Source: Phoronis ovalis (Eukaryota; Phoronida; Phoronidae). From it: a stretch of 19,074 bases of DNA. The position numbers and the translations under genes are program-made. A model generated the notes under the pieces. It had not been told where the DNA came from, ran no database searches, and worked only from the letters and a program-made list of their open reading frames with translations. Where the stretch lies: positions 1 through 19,074 of the forward strand of contig JAOXYB010016498.1 of NCBI GenBank assembly GCA_028565635.1. Reading direction: 5' to 3'. This document shows, one piece after another, positions 17,828 to 19,074 of this stretch (position 1 is its first letter; the number at the start of each line of letters is the position of its first letter).

Positions 17828-19074
17828 GTGAGTTTACACGTTTACAACTAAATTCATGTGATTTGGTCAAGGTTTTGAAGCACATTTAGATATCTTTTCC
17901 ACATATTTTGCTGATATGTTTCCAACTAAATCATAGAGCAATTATAGTATTTCATAGTATGTAGCTATGTGAAATATATAAGGTATTATTTCATGTAGTT
18001 TTTGATTTTTCTTTCTCCTGTAAAGACTGTTTTCTATAGCATTTGTGTTTGTGGAACTTACGCAAAATAAATAATTTCGCTGACAGAGCTTGCAATTCTA
18101 ATTTTAAAAAAGTCTTCATTCAAAACTTTTAAAATAATGCATGACTAGGGACAAAGCTTTTTATTTTAAAAATAATTGTACATACTACTTATTTCTTATT
18201 TGATACACATTTCTACGAAAATCTGCTGTTTTGATCTTAAAAGTTTCTTATTCATGTGATTTGGTTAAGGAATGCAAAGAACCTGGATATTTTAAAAGCG
18301 AAAGTGCTATCACTTTCTTTTTCAATTTGGAACTTGTGCTGTAAATATAATGTACAGAAGGTGATTTTGCTTTTTTTAAAATTTTAATGTAAATATTGTT
18401 AGAATCTAGTAAAAAATATTGTGCTTAAGATTATGCTTATTGTAGAAAAAATACAGTTTGCGTAGCTTTATACATAAATAAAGATGAGGTAAGCATTTGA
18501 TGAATTTTTATTTATATCTTAATACTTATAATGATTCATAATTTAGGTTAAATTTTGGATAGTTAAATGAAAGATAAACAAACAGAAGTACACAAATTTT
18601 GAAAGTTTATAAAATAAAAGTGAAATTTATTTTCTTGAAAGTAGATCATGCGATCCGTAATGGGAAGTCTTCGGTTAAAAAGTTAAATGTAAAACTTAAA
18701 AGAATATAAATCAAAAACCATGTACCCTAGCTAGCTATACAGTTAAAATTTTGCACAAATAATCTTTACACAATTATTATACAACTCATAAATATAGCGG
18801 TACCAACCAACAATTCTTAAAAATACTGAACTCGAACAATCACTTAATTGTATTGATAAATCATTAAAAGAAAAGTTACATCTTTATTGCTGCAAATGTA
18901 TTTAAAGGCAACAACAAATCTAGCAACAACAACGAAACCCAGGTCCTTTACCGCACAGAAATAAAATAACTTCCGTTCAAAATTTAGGACTCACATTGTA
19001 CACATGAAAGACAGATCATCTCACAATTACATACAAGTACACTCCAGGTAACAAATCATCTCACAAGTACATGC
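17828..19074. other. AT-rich right flank, no gene seen
   Basis: No coding exon, RNA gene or poly(A)-anchored transcript is recognisable on either strand. A diverged direct repeat beginning ATTCATGTGATTTGGT occurs near 17853 and again near 18250. At the edge, ATCATCTCACA occurs at 19015 and 19055. Confidence 0.5.
19015..19074. repeat. possible start of a 40-base tandem repeat at the window edge
   Basis: ATCATCTCACAATTACAT (19015) and ATCATCTCACAAGTACAT (19055) differ by one base over 18 and are 40 bases apart. The second copy runs off the window, so the number of units is unknown. Confidence 0.45.

Noticed and set aside
1-19074. CRISPR arrays, tRNA or rRNA genes, bacterial operons, integrated virus
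   Set aside because: No regularly spaced direct repeats of suitable length, no cloverleaf or rRNA sequence, and no viral coding motif was seen; the intron-rich gene marks this as animal DNA.

Overview
The window is genomic DNA of an animal, most likely an AT-rich marine invertebrate; a mollusc or similar lineage is my guess, but the sequence does not fix the phylum. The reasons are one multi-exon gene with canonical GT-AG introns of about 240 to 1300 bases, AT-rich introns, AATAAA poly(A) signals, and a long downstream tract of degenerate repeats and hairpins. There is no operon structure, no ribosome binding site and no long uninterrupted reading frame.

Region 1 (1 to about 12150, + strand) holds most of a gene for an SLC26A11-like anion transporter (SulP family; the human relative is the sodium-independent sulfate transporter). 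I assembled fifteen coding exons from 651 to 8607. The phases agree at every junction and the joined frame is open: 1770 coding bases, 589 residues plus stop. The start codon and about the first 80 residues lie upstream of the window, because the first visible exon begins at the conserved YGLYSAF stretch. The protein carries the membrane transport core (visible residues 1 to about 404) and a C-terminal STAS domain (about 405 to 515).

The 3' end is unusual. The last exon (8287-8607) contains an internal GTGAGC donor at 8375. A second terminal exon lies 2.9 kb downstream (11302-11477). It has a good acceptor, the matching phase and an open frame of 57 further codons before a stop. The gene therefore appears to make two proteins that share the core and STAS domain but have unrelated C-terminal tails, chosen by composite-exon polyadenylation versus splicing. 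A possible 75-base in-frame cassette exon (6073-6147) would insert 25 residues exactly between the membrane core and the STAS domain.

Region 2 (about 12150 to 19074) has no gene I can name. It holds a candidate last exon of a convergent minus-strand gene (12304-12404), GC-rich islands of likely transposon or satellite origin (13080-13292, 14150-14420, 14900-15010), arrays of TCTATAGAAT-like motifs, a degenerate hairpin (16755-16870), and a nearly perfect 144-base palindrome (16993-17136). A weak TATA/initiator/splice-donor arrangement sits near 17750-17830, and the start of a possible 40-base tandem repeat lies at the right edge.
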